Below the pieces are notes generated by a model. It was given only the letters and a program-made list of their open reading frames with translations. It was not told where the DNA came from and made no database searches. Made by a program: the position numbers and the translations under genes. A stretch of DNA of 64,000 nucleotides from Burkholderiales bacterium (GTDB lineage: Bacteria > Pseudomonadota > Gammaproteobacteria > Burkholderiales > SG8-39), in the NCBI GenBank assembly GCA_017880775.1, contig JADGRQ010000005.1:70094-134093 (forward strand), written 5' to 3'. This document shows positions 10,571 to 20,096 of the stretch, piece after piece (position 1 is the stretch's first letter; each line of letters starts with the position of its first letter).

Positions 10571-11927
10571 ACGTCTCGTACTCCAGATTTTCCAGCGTGC
10601 GGTCGAGCCTCTGGAATGCCGCGATCACGGTGAGGAACATCGCGAGCGCGAAACCGTAGCCGAACCACAGCGCGCCGAGCTGCAGGGTTGCCCAGGTAAG
10701 GCCCCCGTTTAGGACCACGAGCATCAGGGACAGCATGACCACGTCACGGCGCTTGTCCAGATAGAAGAACACGTTCAGCAACCCGAGCAGGACAACCTGC
10801 AGGCCCGCGCCGGCCACGTCCACATAGAGCAGCGGCAGATACAGCTCCGGAATGCCGAGCGCGCGCAGCAGCGCCGGCCCGGCCACCAGCATAGCGAGCG
10901 TGGCGATGGTCTGGATCTTGATGATCTCGAACAGTCCGCGACGCACGGTGTAGACCATTTCGTTGCGCAGGTCTTCCATCTGCGCCAGCGTCGAGCCTTC
11001 GCGCACCGCGTCGTAGAAGCGATGGTAGTACTCGACGAAATCGGTCTCCATGCGTACCAGGAACACCGCCATACCGGGCAATATCGACAGGTAAGCGAGG
11101 AACACCGGCAGGTCGTAGATGACCGAGGCATTCAGCGGACCGATGACGCTCTGTCCGGTATCGGGTGCGTACCAGAACAGGATCTTGTCCATCCAGATGC
11201 CGAGGTTGAACAGGAACCCGGTCGCCATCAGACTCGGATACATCGCGCCGCGCCGCAGGAAATCGAAGGCGATCAGCGTCTTCGCCGGATAGGCGCGCAT
11301 GACCAGCAGCACCATGCCGAGCAGCATGATGGCGTGCCCGAGCACGAAGCCGAGCAGCAGGCCTTCGAGCCCCAGCGGGCGCAGCGCCAGCGCCGACATG
11401 ACGGTGATGCCGTAGCCGAGCGCATACAGGGCGACGATCTGCTTGTATTGCTTCAGCCCGGACAGGAAGATGGTCGCCACCCAGATGTCGCACAGCAATA
11501 CGAACCCGGTCAGCATCAGCGTGCGGTACACCACGTTCTGGCCCTGGAACAGGAAAAAGATCGCGAGTATCCCGAGCGTGCCGCTCGCCGCGGTGACGAT
11601 CATCACCACGCCGGTGAAGTTCGGCAGCACCATCGCATCCCGCTTCTCGAACAGGCGGTCGGCGATGAACCGCGTGAACGCCAGCTGAACGACGCCCGTG
11701 AGGATCAGGCTGACGGCGATCAGATAGGTCACGCTCACCTGGAACTGCGTCACCAGCACGTTCGGCGCGACGACGGCCGCCGACATCAGGCCGATGATCA
11801 GGATGCCGACGATGGACAGCACCCACGGCCCCGAGCTGATGATGCTCGCGTACACGTAAGCCTGCAGCACGCCGCTGTAGCTTTCGCGTTCGAGCAGTTT
11901 GCGCAGTTCGAAACCGATGCCGGCCAT
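10557..11927 (-). CDS. pelG: PelG, inner-membrane Pel polysaccharide transporter subunit
   Basis: A 456-residue polytopic membrane protein with about 12 hydrophobic segments, the length of Pseudomonas PelG. It begins MAGIGFELRKLLERESYSG, the family's conserved start. PelG is thought to work with PelD and PelE in an inner-membrane complex that moves the polymer made by PelF across the membrane. The ATG overlaps the pelF stop by one base (TGATG), giving translational coupling; the open frame upstream of that ATG is ignored. It is the last gene of the cluster and meets the VOC gene tail to tail. Confidence 0.93.
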   Translation of the reverse strand: MAGIGFELRKLLERESYSGVLQAYVYASIISSGPWVLSIVGILIIGLMSAAVVAPNVLVTQFQVSVTYLIAVSLILTGVVQLAFTRFIADRLFEKRDAMVLPNFTGVVMIVTAASGTLGILAIFFLFQGQNVVYRTLMLTGFVLLCDIWVATIFLSGLKQYKQIVALYALGYGITVMSALALRPLGLEGLLLGFVLGHAIMLLGMVLLVMRAYPAKTLIAFDFLRRGAMYPSLMATGFLFNLGIWMDKILFWYAPDTGQSVIGPLNASVIYDLPVFLAYLSILPGMAVFLVRMETDFVEYYHRFYDAVREGSTLAQMEDLRNEMVYTVRRGLFEIIKIQTIATLAMLVAGPALLRALGIPELYLPLLYVDVAGAGLQVVLLGLLNVFFYLDKRRDVVMLSLMLVVLNGGLTWATLQLGALWFGYGFALAMFLTVIAAFQRLDRTLENLEYETFMLQ

Positions 11928-13480
11928 CAGCGCTTCCCGTTCGCTTTTTGCGCAGCTGTGGCGGCATCGGCCGCCCCGACCGCCTTGGCGTACAGATCGC
12001 GATACTGGGCGATCATCCCTTCCTGCGTGTAGTAGCGCTCGACGCGCGCGATGCCGGCTGCCTGCGCTGCCTTCCACGCGCTCCGGTCGCCGATCAGCTC
12101 GAGTGCCGCCGCCGCGAGGGCGGTCGGGTCTGCCATCCCCACCACGCGCCCCGACGCGCCGAGCGCCGCGTCCTCGCCCGGCAGGCCGTAGACGAGCTGC
12201 CGGCACGAACCGACGTCGGTCGCGACCACCGGAACGCCCGCCGCATACCCCTCGAGGATCACCAGCGGCAAGGCTTCGCTGATCGACGAGAGCACCAGCA
12301 GGCCGACCTTGGGCAGCAGGTCCTCGACGCGCTGGAAGCCGAGGAATCTGACCGCATCCCCGAGCCCGAGGCTTTCGGCGAGGTCCTTGCATTCCTCGAC
12401 ATAACCCGGGTCTTCGTCCTCGGGTCCGGCGATCCAGCCCTCGGCGTCGGGCATTCGATTGACGACGGTGCGCATTGCGCGGATGAAGGTCTTCACGTCC
12501 TTGATCGGCACCACCCGCCCGAGCAGGCATGCAACCGGCGGCGGATCACGAGCCGGACGCAGGTCGCGCAGCCCTGCAAGCCGCGGCAGATCGATGCCGT
12601 TCGGGATGTTGCGCGTGCGTTCGGCCGCGGCGCCGTCGGCGATCTGGCGTTGCCGGTTGGTCTCGTACAGCGCCACGATGTCGTCCGAGGCGTGATAGCA
12701 CATGCGCCCGAGCGATTCGAAAAAGCGTATCCACAGCGCGCGCAGGTAACCGATCTCGGCGGGGTCCTTGGTGAACGAGTCGCGGTTGTCCTTGATCCAT
12801 TCGCTCTGGAACAGATCGATCTTGCGCTCCTTGGTGTAGATCCCGTGCTCGGACAGCAGCACCGGGCGCCCGGTCCTGCGCTTCAGCGCCGTGGCGAGAA
12901 ATCCCGCATAGCCGGTGGACACCGTGTGATAGGCGCGCACCGGGATGAAATTCTCCGCGATCCTGGTGAGCATCCACAGCGGCTGGTGCATGATGCGCAC
13001 CGTCCAGAAGTAATCGATGAACGACGGCTCGAGCGAGAACCGCCGGTACTGCTCGGTGGTGTAGTCCCACGAGGCCCGGCTATACAGGAAACTCGCGTCC
13101 GAGAGTTTGCCGCCTGAGGCAACCGCCGCCAGCGATTCGCCGACCACCGCATCATCGAGCGTTTTCGGCGCGAGCAGGTATTCGTGCAGGCGTCCGACCA
13201 TTGCATAGCTCGCCGGGTCGCCCGGCTCCGCATGGATCGGCGGCTTGCCGCCAGGCGAGTGGATGTAGTGCGTCTCCAAGTGCACCACGTTCTCCGGCAA
13301 ACCGTACTTCATCTCGCCGTAGTCCGCGGGTTGGCTGCCGATGAACACCAGCGCGAAGCGATACTGCGGGAACGCGCGGATCATCTGGTTCACCCACGAA
13401 GACACGCCGCCCAACACGTACGGAAACGTGCCCTCGAGCAGCATGCCGATATCCGCGCTCTCAGCGCGCGGAAGCTGCAT
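11927..13480 (-). CDS. pelF: PelF, GT4-family glycosyltransferase for Pel synthesis
   Basis: A 517-residue cytosolic glycosyltransferase. In the Pel system PelF polymerises UDP-linked N-acetylhexosamines into the cationic polysaccharide. The N-terminus has the PelF-typical GMLLEGTFPYVLGGVSSWV segment, and the C-terminal half shows the GT4 nucleotide-sugar site (LGRVVPIKDVKTFI, then ISEALPLVILEGYAAGVPVVATDVG with the EX7E-type acidic residues). The start overlaps the end of pelE by 20 nt and the stop overlaps the pelG start. Confidence 0.95.
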   Translation of the reverse strand: MQLPRAESADIGMLLEGTFPYVLGGVSSWVNQMIRAFPQYRFALVFIGSQPADYGEMKYGLPENVVHLETHYIHSPGGKPPIHAEPGDPASYAMVGRLHEYLLAPKTLDDAVVGESLAAVASGGKLSDASFLYSRASWDYTTEQYRRFSLEPSFIDYFWTVRIMHQPLWMLTRIAENFIPVRAYHTVSTGYAGFLATALKRRTGRPVLLSEHGIYTKERKIDLFQSEWIKDNRDSFTKDPAEIGYLRALWIRFFESLGRMCYHASDDIVALYETNRQRQIADGAAAERTRNIPNGIDLPRLAGLRDLRPARDPPPVACLLGRVVPIKDVKTFIRAMRTVVNRMPDAEGWIAGPEDEDPGYVEECKDLAESLGLGDAVRFLGFQRVEDLLPKVGLLVLSSISEALPLVILEGYAAGVPVVATDVGSCRQLVYGLPGEDAALGASGRVVGMADPTALAAAALELIGDRSAWKAAQAAGIARVERYYTQEGMIAQYRDLYAKAVGAADAATAAQKANGKR

Positions 13481-14483
13481 CGCGACCCCAGTACTCGATC
13501 ACCTGCGACATGCGCTGCGTTTGGGATGCTTCCGCAATGCGCGCAAGCAGCGCGCGCACGCGGGCGTAGTCGCGCAGGTGAAACGCGATCTCCGCAAGGT
13601 AAGGCAGCACGCGCACCTCCGGCAGCCCGAACGCGGCGGCCCGCGCGAACGCGCCCCGCGCCTGCAGATAGCGGCCCGCGAGTATCTCAAGCCTGCCGCG
13701 CAACGCCCACAACACCGGGTCTTCCGGGGCGAGCCCGAGCGCGACCTCCAGGTGCACCCAGGCCTGCTCAGCGGCGTGGCGGCGCAGGTCGCCCTGCACC
13801 AGCCCCTGATAGATGAGTTCCCAATACAGCTCCGCAAGTTGGCGCTCGGCGGCGAGCCGCGCGTCCGGGCCGCCCCCTTCGACGAGCCGCCCGCGCAGTG
13901 CGTGGATACGGTGGTTGATGGATTTCTCGCGGCTGTCGAGAATGCCGTAGGCGACCAGCCGTACGTCGTCCGACGGATCGGCGAGCATGTCGCGGATGAT
14001 CGGATTGGCCACGCGCGAAGGCAGGTCCTGCATCGCCAGCAGCGACCGGAGGCGCGTTTCGACGGAAGCGCCCGGATTGCTCAGTTGGGCACGCGCCTGC
14101 GCCTTGCCCTTGATCTGTCTCACCTCGGTCGATACCGGCGCGAACTCCGGCTCCTCGAGCGTCCTGAACGCCTCGCTCTGACCGGGTTTGCGTTTGAAGC
14201 GGCCGATCTGAGCGGCGGTGAGCAGGCCGAACACGCCGATCACCGGAATGAAGAAGCACATCACGAACAGGTAGCCGAGCGCCCAGGCGGGTTGCGTCCG
14301 CGCATTCGTCCCGATGTGACCGGGAAGCACCCTGGTGAGCACCAGCGCCGCGAGCGCGCTCGCTCCGAGGTGTGCGGTGAAGTAGCCGAGCAACACCAGC
14401 GAATGGCTGTGGTAGGCAAGCAGCATCCATAGCCCCGCCACCTCCAGGCCCAGCGCGACGACGGCCTTGCTATAGGTGAACAT
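13461..14483 (-). CDS. pelE: PelE, inner-membrane protein with TPR-like helices
   Basis: A 340-residue protein with two or three N-terminal membrane segments (residues 5-50 and about 70-95) followed by a soluble helical part that resembles tetratricopeptide repeats (for example VHLEVALGLAPEDPVLWALRG near residue 245). PelE joins PelD and PelG in the inner-membrane synthase/transport complex. Its ATG at 14483 lies inside the end of pelD (14-nt overlap), and it overlaps pelF by 20 nt. The assignment rests on position and architecture as well as sequence character. Confidence 0.9.
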   Translation of the reverse strand: MFTYSKAVVALGLEVAGLWMLLAYHSHSLVLLGYFTAHLGASALAALVLTRVLPGHIGTNARTQPAWALGYLFVMCFFIPVIGVFGLLTAAQIGRFKRKPGQSEAFRTLEEPEFAPVSTEVRQIKGKAQARAQLSNPGASVETRLRSLLAMQDLPSRVANPIIRDMLADPSDDVRLVAYGILDSREKSINHRIHALRGRLVEGGGPDARLAAERQLAELYWELIYQGLVQGDLRRHAAEQAWVHLEVALGLAPEDPVLWALRGRLEILAGRYLQARGAFARAAAFGLPEVRVLPYLAEIAFHLRDYARVRALLARIAEASQTQRMSQVIEYWGRDAASAR

Positions 14484-15810
14484 CGCAACGCCCGAACATC
14501 AGCTTCAGGGTGACGCCCGGATCCTGGTCTTTCAGCTGTTCCCGGTAGTGCGTGATGCCGGCCGCCTCGAAGCCGGCCAGGTGCCGCTGCTGCAGGCCCA
14601 CGTCGAGGCGCGCGATGCAGCCTTCGACCCCCGCCGGCCCGGTGAGCGGCAGCAACAGCAACACGAAGATGTTTTTCCCGGAGCCAATCTCCCAGGCCAT
14701 ATCGAGCGTGCGCATCTGGCGCCTTACGTGCGCGACGAATGCCGGCGTGTTCGCTGCTGTTTCCGAGCGGGCACCGAACTTGAGCAACAGCAGCGAGGAC
14801 ACGATATCGGCTTCGCGCCACATGCGGTGGGAGCGATTGATCTCTTCGGCAAAGTCCGGCGGGCAGCCCGGCAGCTCGCGCTGCATGCTGCGGGCCTCGC
14901 CCGACACCTTCAGCGCATCGGCGTAATACCCGAGCAGCACGGCGAGCGTGGAGAGGGTCTCCTCGTGCAAGGCGAGGAAGGGCATCTGCCGTACGGCAAG
15001 CAGCGCGATCAGCTCGCCGTCGTTCGACTGCAGCGGCGCGACGATCACGTACTGCGATTCCGGCGCGGCTTGCATCGCGCTCATCTGCACGTGGCTCAGT
15101 TCGCGCTTCTCGAGGCAATACTGCACCAGCGGATCATCGACGATGAGCGGCTCGGCCGGTCCGAGCGCGGTGTGTATCGCGCTCTGCGGCACGCCGTCGA
15201 TGCATACGTGAACGCCCGCGACTTCGAGCTGGCAGAACTGGCCAAGCAGTTGCATCAGTTCGCGCATGCCTGCAAACCGCACCACGCCGGTTTCGCTGCG
15301 CCGCTCGGCAAGTTCGCGCACCCGCACCAGCGCCGCGCGCAGCGTGAACGGCTTGGCAAGCTGGTCGTGCTCCAGCCGGTCGTGCGACAGCATCAGCAGG
15401 TAATGCTGCTTGGTGATCAACTCGAGCCGCTGGTCCAGATACCGGTTGGTGATCTCAAGGCGCCGCAGCCTGCCCTTCCAGATGTCGGCGAATTCGCCGC
15501 AGACCATGGTCAGGATCAACGCGCCGAGCAGATACAGCGCGGGCGGTTCGCCCGCAACCAAGCCCGCCTTGCGCGCCAGGAACCACAGCGCCGTGAGCAG
15601 CGCGCACGAAGCCACGCCCGATAGCACTCCGTAGCGCAGCGCGAGCAGCATCGGCGCGAAGATGATCCACGGAAAGGACGCGCCGACGAAAAACGGGTTC
15701 GACGGCTCGGCGAGGTGCGCAAGCCCCGCAGCGAGCAGCGTGAGTATGACGGTCTCGAGCCACGCCCAGACCGGGGGCTTCGCCTCGATCAGCCAGCGCT
15801 CAAGACTCAT
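14470..15810 (-). CDS. pelD: PelD, c-di-GMP receptor of the Pel complex
   Basis: A 446-residue protein: four membrane helices (about residues 15-105), a short coiled coil, a GAF domain and a degenerate GGDEF domain with no catalytic GGDEF signature. An RTLD motif falls at R367-D370, the same numbering as the c-di-GMP-binding I-site RxxD of Pseudomonas PelD, so second-messenger control of Pel output is likely conserved. The ATG at 15810 (7 nt after the pelC stop) is preferred over an upstream TTG at 15843, which would overlap pelC. No diguanylate cyclase gene is visible in the window. Confidence 0.93.
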   Translation of the reverse strand: MSLERWLIEAKPPVWAWLETVILTLLAAGLAHLAEPSNPFFVGASFPWIIFAPMLLALRYGVLSGVASCALLTALWFLARKAGLVAGEPPALYLLGALILTMVCGEFADIWKGRLRRLEITNRYLDQRLELITKQHYLLMLSHDRLEHDQLAKPFTLRAALVRVRELAERRSETGVVRFAGMRELMQLLGQFCQLEVAGVHVCIDGVPQSAIHTALGPAEPLIVDDPLVQYCLEKRELSHVQMSAMQAAPESQYVIVAPLQSNDGELIALLAVRQMPFLALHEETLSTLAVLLGYYADALKVSGEARSMQRELPGCPPDFAEEINRSHRMWREADIVSSLLLLKFGARSETAANTPAFVAHVRRQMRTLDMAWEIGSGKNIFVLLLLPLTGPAGVEGCIARLDVGLQQRHLAGFEAAGITHYREQLKDQDPGVTLKLMFGRCDVHL

Positions 15811-15817
15811 GCAAAGC

Positions 15818-16348
15818 TCATCGAGGCGGTCGCACTCCGGCAAGCAGTTCGCGCGCGAGCTTCTGCGCCACCGCGGAGAGCGCTTCGCGGCTCCAGCCGG
15901 TCTTGCCGCCCGAGGCGCTGTACACGACCGCGCCGCTCTCCAGGTCGGTCACCGACACCGCCATGCCCACCGCGGGTTCGCCGTCGACGCCGACCTTGTA
16001 GCGCCACTCGTCGACCGAACCGCCGACCGCGTAGCGCGCCTTCTGCATCTTCGCCCAGGCGAGCGCCTTCTCCTGCGTCTTGCGTTCCGCCGGATCGAAC
16101 AGGGATTCCGCGTCCAGGCTCGCCGGGTAGCGCTCGAGCTGCATCAGCCCGTCGCTGCGCAGCAGAGTTTCGACAATGGCTTCCGCGCGCAGTCCGGCCT
16201 GGGGCGTCTCGGTGTGGTTCGCCATGGGCAGGAGCACCCACTTGGCGCCTGGATCAAGCTTCGCCTCCGGCGTTCTATCGATCACGGTGCAGCCCGCAAT
16301 GCAGGCGGCCAGCACAACGAACACAAACAGCCTTGTGGTTTTCTTCAT
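15818..16348 (-). CDS. pelC: PelC, outer-membrane-associated lipoprotein
   Basis: A 176-residue lipoprotein. The signal peptide MKKTTRLFVFVVLAACIAGC ends in lipobox I-A-G-C with the lipidated cysteine at position 20. PelC forms a periplasmic ring that funnels the cationic polymer towards the PelB pore. The ATG at 16348 is chosen because it directly precedes the signal sequence. It lies 22 nt after pelB and 7 nt before pelD. Confidence 0.93.
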   Translation of the reverse strand: MKKTTRLFVFVVLAACIAGCTVIDRTPEAKLDPGAKWVLLPMANHTETPQAGLRAEAIVETLLRSDGLMQLERYPASLDAESLFDPAERKTQEKALAWAKMQKARYAVGGSVDEWRYKVGVDGEPAVGMAVSVTDLESGAVVYSASGGKTGWSREALSAVAQKLARELLAGVRPPR

Positions 16349-16370
16349 GGGAATACTCCCTGTCTTGCGT

Positions 16371-19300
16371 TCAGAACCGGTCGAAGAAGTACTCATAGCG
16401 CAGGCCGTACTCCAGGATCGCATCACCGCTCGCGCCACCGCCGCGCGCGCGCAACCAGTAGAGTGAAAGCTGGTCGGAGCCGAACAGGCTTGCGCCCGCA
16501 CCGAGCGTCGCATTGTAACCGCTGCCCGCAAGCGAACTGCTGGTCCGGGTCAGCCCGCCGTAGGGACGCAACGCGCGGCTGTAGCTCTCGCGGATGCTCT
16601 CGCCGAAACCGATGCCGAGGCCTACGAGACGCGAGCTGCGCGGTACGAAGAAATCGGCGCCCGGCACGACGCCGAGCGGATTCAGCACTGCAGTCGAGGT
16701 ATCGCTGTTGCTGCCTTCCGAGAAACGCAGGTTGGCGGTCGTCAGGCGCAACGTCACGTCGGGATACTCGATGCGCACGCGATGGCCGACCTCGGTTTCG
16801 AAACCGCTGCCCGCGCCCAGGCGCACACGGTTCTGCGTGAAGTACCCGGCGTTCCACAGGTAGCCGGAAACGTACTCGCTTTTCGACAAGCTGTAGAAAA
16901 CGCGCGCCGACAACTCGTCCTTGGAACCGGCTACCGAGAGCGCTGTCGAATCGAGAGTGCGTTCGTTGCGGGCCACGGTGAACAGTGAAGACAGGCTGCG
17001 GCTCCACTGAGTGTATAGCCGCGCGCGTGCCTGGGTCTGCGTCGCGAACCCCCGCCGCTCCCCGATGCCCGCCTCCACCCAGCCGGTGTCCAGAAGCTGG
17101 CGCAACGTCGCGCGCACCTCGCGGTCGCTCGCCGGAACCGCTGTCAGCACGGTCTCATCGCGCGATGACTGACTGGCCTCTCGCCACTGCGCCGACAGCC
17201 GCAGGCGCGGCGTCAGCCACACCAGGGCCTGCGCGTCGCGTGGCCGGCTCTCGAGCACGCCGCGGCGCGTGCGCGCCGCGCCGCCCATCAAGCGGTTCGC
17301 ACCTTCGAGCAGCGTGTCTGCGAGTTGCAGATGCAGCGCGTCGTCGTGCGGCCTGCCTTCCTGCGCTTCGAACGCGAGCGTCTGCGCGAGCCGCGTCTGG
17401 CGCGACAAGCGTGCCGCTTCGACACGATCGCCGGGCGAAAGCTCAGCCGGGCGCTCCGCCAGCACGCGCTCGGCGGCTTCCGGATCATTATCGGCGAGCG
17501 CAATGGCGGCCTCGGCCCAGCCCGGCGCCGCGAGCGTGCGGCCGTATTGCTGCCATATCCAGGCCTTGGCGTTGGCATGCTGTTCATTGGAGAGCGCCCA
17601 GGAAAGGATCAGCTCGCGTGTCGCCGCATCGCGGGCCCGTTCGTTCGGCGCCAGCCCGGGCGCAAAGTCGCGCCGCACCACGTCGCGCACGACGGCGAGC
17701 GCTGCATCGGCCGGGGCGAGGCTGAGCGCAAGCCGCACCGCAGTCTCGCGCAAGCCCGCGTCGCGCGCGCCGCCGATTGTTGTCTCCTGTGCGAGCTTTG
17801 CGCGCACCACATTCCATGCGTGGCGCCGTACGCGGCCGGCGGCACCGGCCTGGCCGTCCTGCTCGAGCGCATCGGCGTAGCCCATCAGCCACAGATAGTC
17901 CTCCGGCTTGTCGCGCACCAGAAGCAAGTAGAAGGCGAGCGCGCGTCGCGTGTCGCGCAACGCGCTCCAACCCGAGGCATGCACGGCCCACAGTTCGCGC
18001 TCGGCTTCGGCTTCGCGCGCGGTGTCGAGAAGGCCCTTGCGAAGCGCCGCCGTGTCTTTGGATTCGAGCAGCAGCCACAGCAGCGTGGTCCGCAACCCCA
18101 GGTCCTGGGGCGCGAGCGCCGCAGCCCGCTCCAGGTCCGCGCGCGCGGCCTTGAGATCGCCCTGCGCCTGCAGATACTGCGCGCGCAGCGAGAAGAAGAA
18201 CGGCGTCTTCGCGAACGCCGCCTCGTCGGCGGGACCGAGTTCCGCATACAGCCGCTTCATGGCCAACAGATCCTTGCGGTCCCACAGAATCTCGAGCGCG
18301 GTGATCAGCAGCCCCGGGGTGCGCAGCCGCCGGTAGCCGAGCTCGGCGAACTTCGCCGCCTCCTCCGGATGCCGGTCGCGCAACAGAACCACCAGGCGGC
18401 CCAGGTCGCCCGCGTCGACCACACTGCGCTCGCTCAGCACGCGGTAGGCGTCGATCGCGGTATCGTCCTCCTGCAGCCGCCAAGCCAGGTCGCCGAGCAG
18501 ATCCCAGTACTCCTCTGCTTCGGGCGTGACGCTGCTGCGGTGTTGGCGCAGCAGATCGTGTGCCGCGCGAAACCGGCCGGCAAGCACCATCAGCGTTGCG
18601 GCACGCACCATGCGCTCAAGATTCGGTCCGGCCGCAGCGATGTGCTCGAGGTTGAGCGCGATCGCCTTGTCGCGCAGCCCGGCGCGGTCGGCGAGGTCCG
18701 CGGCAAGTTCGAGCGACAGAATCTGCCGGTGCGCCCGATAGTGCTGTTCGAACCAGGCCAGGCCCTCGCGCGGCCGGCCGAGGCGTTCGTACAGGGCGGC
18801 GAGATTGACGAGATCCTCGCGTCGCGCGTCGCGCCGCTCGGCGTATCGCTTCGTCGCCGCGAACAGCGCCGCATCGTCGGACAGTCCCGGAGCGATGCGC
18901 AACACTGCCTGCCAGGCTTCTTCCGAGCCGGTGCGCTGCGCAAGATGCAGCCATTGCGCGAGCGCTTCTGCCGGGTGGCGCGACCATTCGGCGGCACGGG
19001 CGAGCTTCTCGCGCCAGGCGAGATCGTCCGGCCGCTGCAAGACGGCAGCTTGCGCCACGCGATAAGCGTCCTCGACGTTGCCATTGGCGAGAAACACGTC
19101 GAATGCGAACGTGTAGACGGCCTCGTCGTAGCGGCGCATGCCCGGCGGCAGCGTTGCCGGAGCGCTGCCCGCCTGCGCATGCGCGGATGAAAACAGCCAC
19201 CCGCCGACACGTTCCAGCAGACCGGGGAAGCCGGGAGCAGCCGCCGGCCAAATCAGGCGCTTCATATGGCGCTGCGCGATGTCCGGCCTGCCCGCCGCGA

Positions 19301-20096
19301 GCGCGAGCCGCACCACTGCCAGCATCGTCTGCTCGTCATCGGCGAGATCACCCAGATTGCGTTCGGCGGCTTCGATCGCCTCCGCGAGCAGGTTGCCCGA
19401 TTGCAGCGTGCGCACCCCGGCCAGGAAGTACTCGCGCGCCTCGTTTTTCGCAGAGGCGTGTTTGCGCGCGGCGAACCACAGTTGCGCGGAAAGGCGATAG
19501 TCGCCCTCGCCGAGCATCTGTTCCGCGGTGCGCGCAAACCACAGCGGATCGCGTTCCGTCGCCGCGAGCCGCGTATAAACCTGGGCGCGCAGCGCGGCGT
19601 CCCCGGTCGTCGCCCCCAGCGCCGCGATCGTCAGCAGTTCCCCGCGCGACCATTGCTCGCCGATGCGATTGCGCAGGTAGGCCCCCAGATCGGCGGATGC
19701 AAGCACGGATGCGTGCAACAGCATCGCACGCCGCCGCAAAACCGGATCGTCGGCGCGTTCGATCGGCGCGAGCAGGGCGAGCGCCTGCGCCCGCTCGCCC
19801 TGCGCGATGCGCGCTTCTGCGAGCATCAGAGCCGCGTTCGCGTCGCCAGGCTCGACCCGGTGCAGATTGACGAGATAGCCGGTGGTGAGCGGATCGTTGC
19901 GCGGCGCCTTCGACAGCCGCTCGAGCAGCTGTTCCCGCGGGTAGAGCAGCACCAGCGCGAGCGCAACGAACAGCGCCAATCCGGCAAGCGGCAGCGGCGC
20001 GATCAGCCGTGTGCGGCCGAGCGCCGCCGGCTGTACCCCCGCGGTGCGCGCCGGATGCGCGTCAGGGGCAGCGGACGTCGATGCGTTTTGCCGCAT
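16371..20096 (-). CDS. pelB: PelB, TPR scaffold and outer-membrane beta-barrel porin
   Basis: A 1,241-residue protein, close to the roughly 1,190 residues of Pseudomonas PelB. An N-terminal membrane helix (about residues 33-50) precedes a long alpha-helical region with many TPR-like repeats (about 60-900), and the last 300 residues alternate polar and hydrophobic residues as in a 16-strand barrel, ending in an aromatic-rich strand with terminal phenylalanine (YGLRYEYFFDRF). In the Pel system the TPR part binds PelA and the barrel exports the polymer. The start overlaps pelA by 35 nt. Confidence 0.93.
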   Translation of the reverse strand: MRQNASTSAAPDAHPARTAGVQPAALGRTRLIAPLPLAGLALFVALALVLLYPREQLLERLSKAPRNDPLTTGYLVNLHRVEPGDANAALMLAEARIAQGERAQALALLAPIERADDPVLRRRAMLLHASVLASADLGAYLRNRIGEQWSRGELLTIAALGATTGDAALRAQVYTRLAATERDPLWFARTAEQMLGEGDYRLSAQLWFAARKHASAKNEAREYFLAGVRTLQSGNLLAEAIEAAERNLGDLADDEQTMLAVVRLALAAGRPDIAQRHMKRLIWPAAAPGFPGLLERVGGWLFSSAHAQAGSAPATLPPGMRRYDEAVYTFAFDVFLANGNVEDAYRVAQAAVLQRPDDLAWREKLARAAEWSRHPAEALAQWLHLAQRTGSEEAWQAVLRIAPGLSDDAALFAATKRYAERRDARREDLVNLAALYERLGRPREGLAWFEQHYRAHRQILSLELAADLADRAGLRDKAIALNLEHIAAAGPNLERMVRAATLMVLAGRFRAAHDLLRQHRSSVTPEAEEYWDLLGDLAWRLQEDDTAIDAYRVLSERSVVDAGDLGRLVVLLRDRHPEEAAKFAELGYRRLRTPGLLITALEILWDRKDLLAMKRLYAELGPADEAAFAKTPFFFSLRAQYLQAQGDLKAARADLERAAALAPQDLGLRTTLLWLLLESKDTAALRKGLLDTAREAEAERELWAVHASGWSALRDTRRALAFYLLLVRDKPEDYLWLMGYADALEQDGQAGAAGRVRRHAWNVVRAKLAQETTIGGARDAGLRETAVRLALSLAPADAALAVVRDVVRRDFAPGLAPNERARDAATRELILSWALSNEQHANAKAWIWQQYGRTLAAPGWAEAAIALADNDPEAAERVLAERPAELSPGDRVEAARLSRQTRLAQTLAFEAQEGRPHDDALHLQLADTLLEGANRLMGGAARTRRGVLESRPRDAQALVWLTPRLRLSAQWREASQSSRDETVLTAVPASDREVRATLRQLLDTGWVEAGIGERRGFATQTQARARLYTQWSRSLSSLFTVARNERTLDSTALSVAGSKDELSARVFYSLSKSEYVSGYLWNAGYFTQNRVRLGAGSGFETEVGHRVRIEYPDVTLRLTTANLRFSEGSNSDTSTAVLNPLGVVPGADFFVPRSSRLVGLGIGFGESIRESYSRALRPYGGLTRTSSSLAGSGYNATLGAGASLFGSDQLSLYWLRARGGGASGDAILEYGLRYEYFFDRF

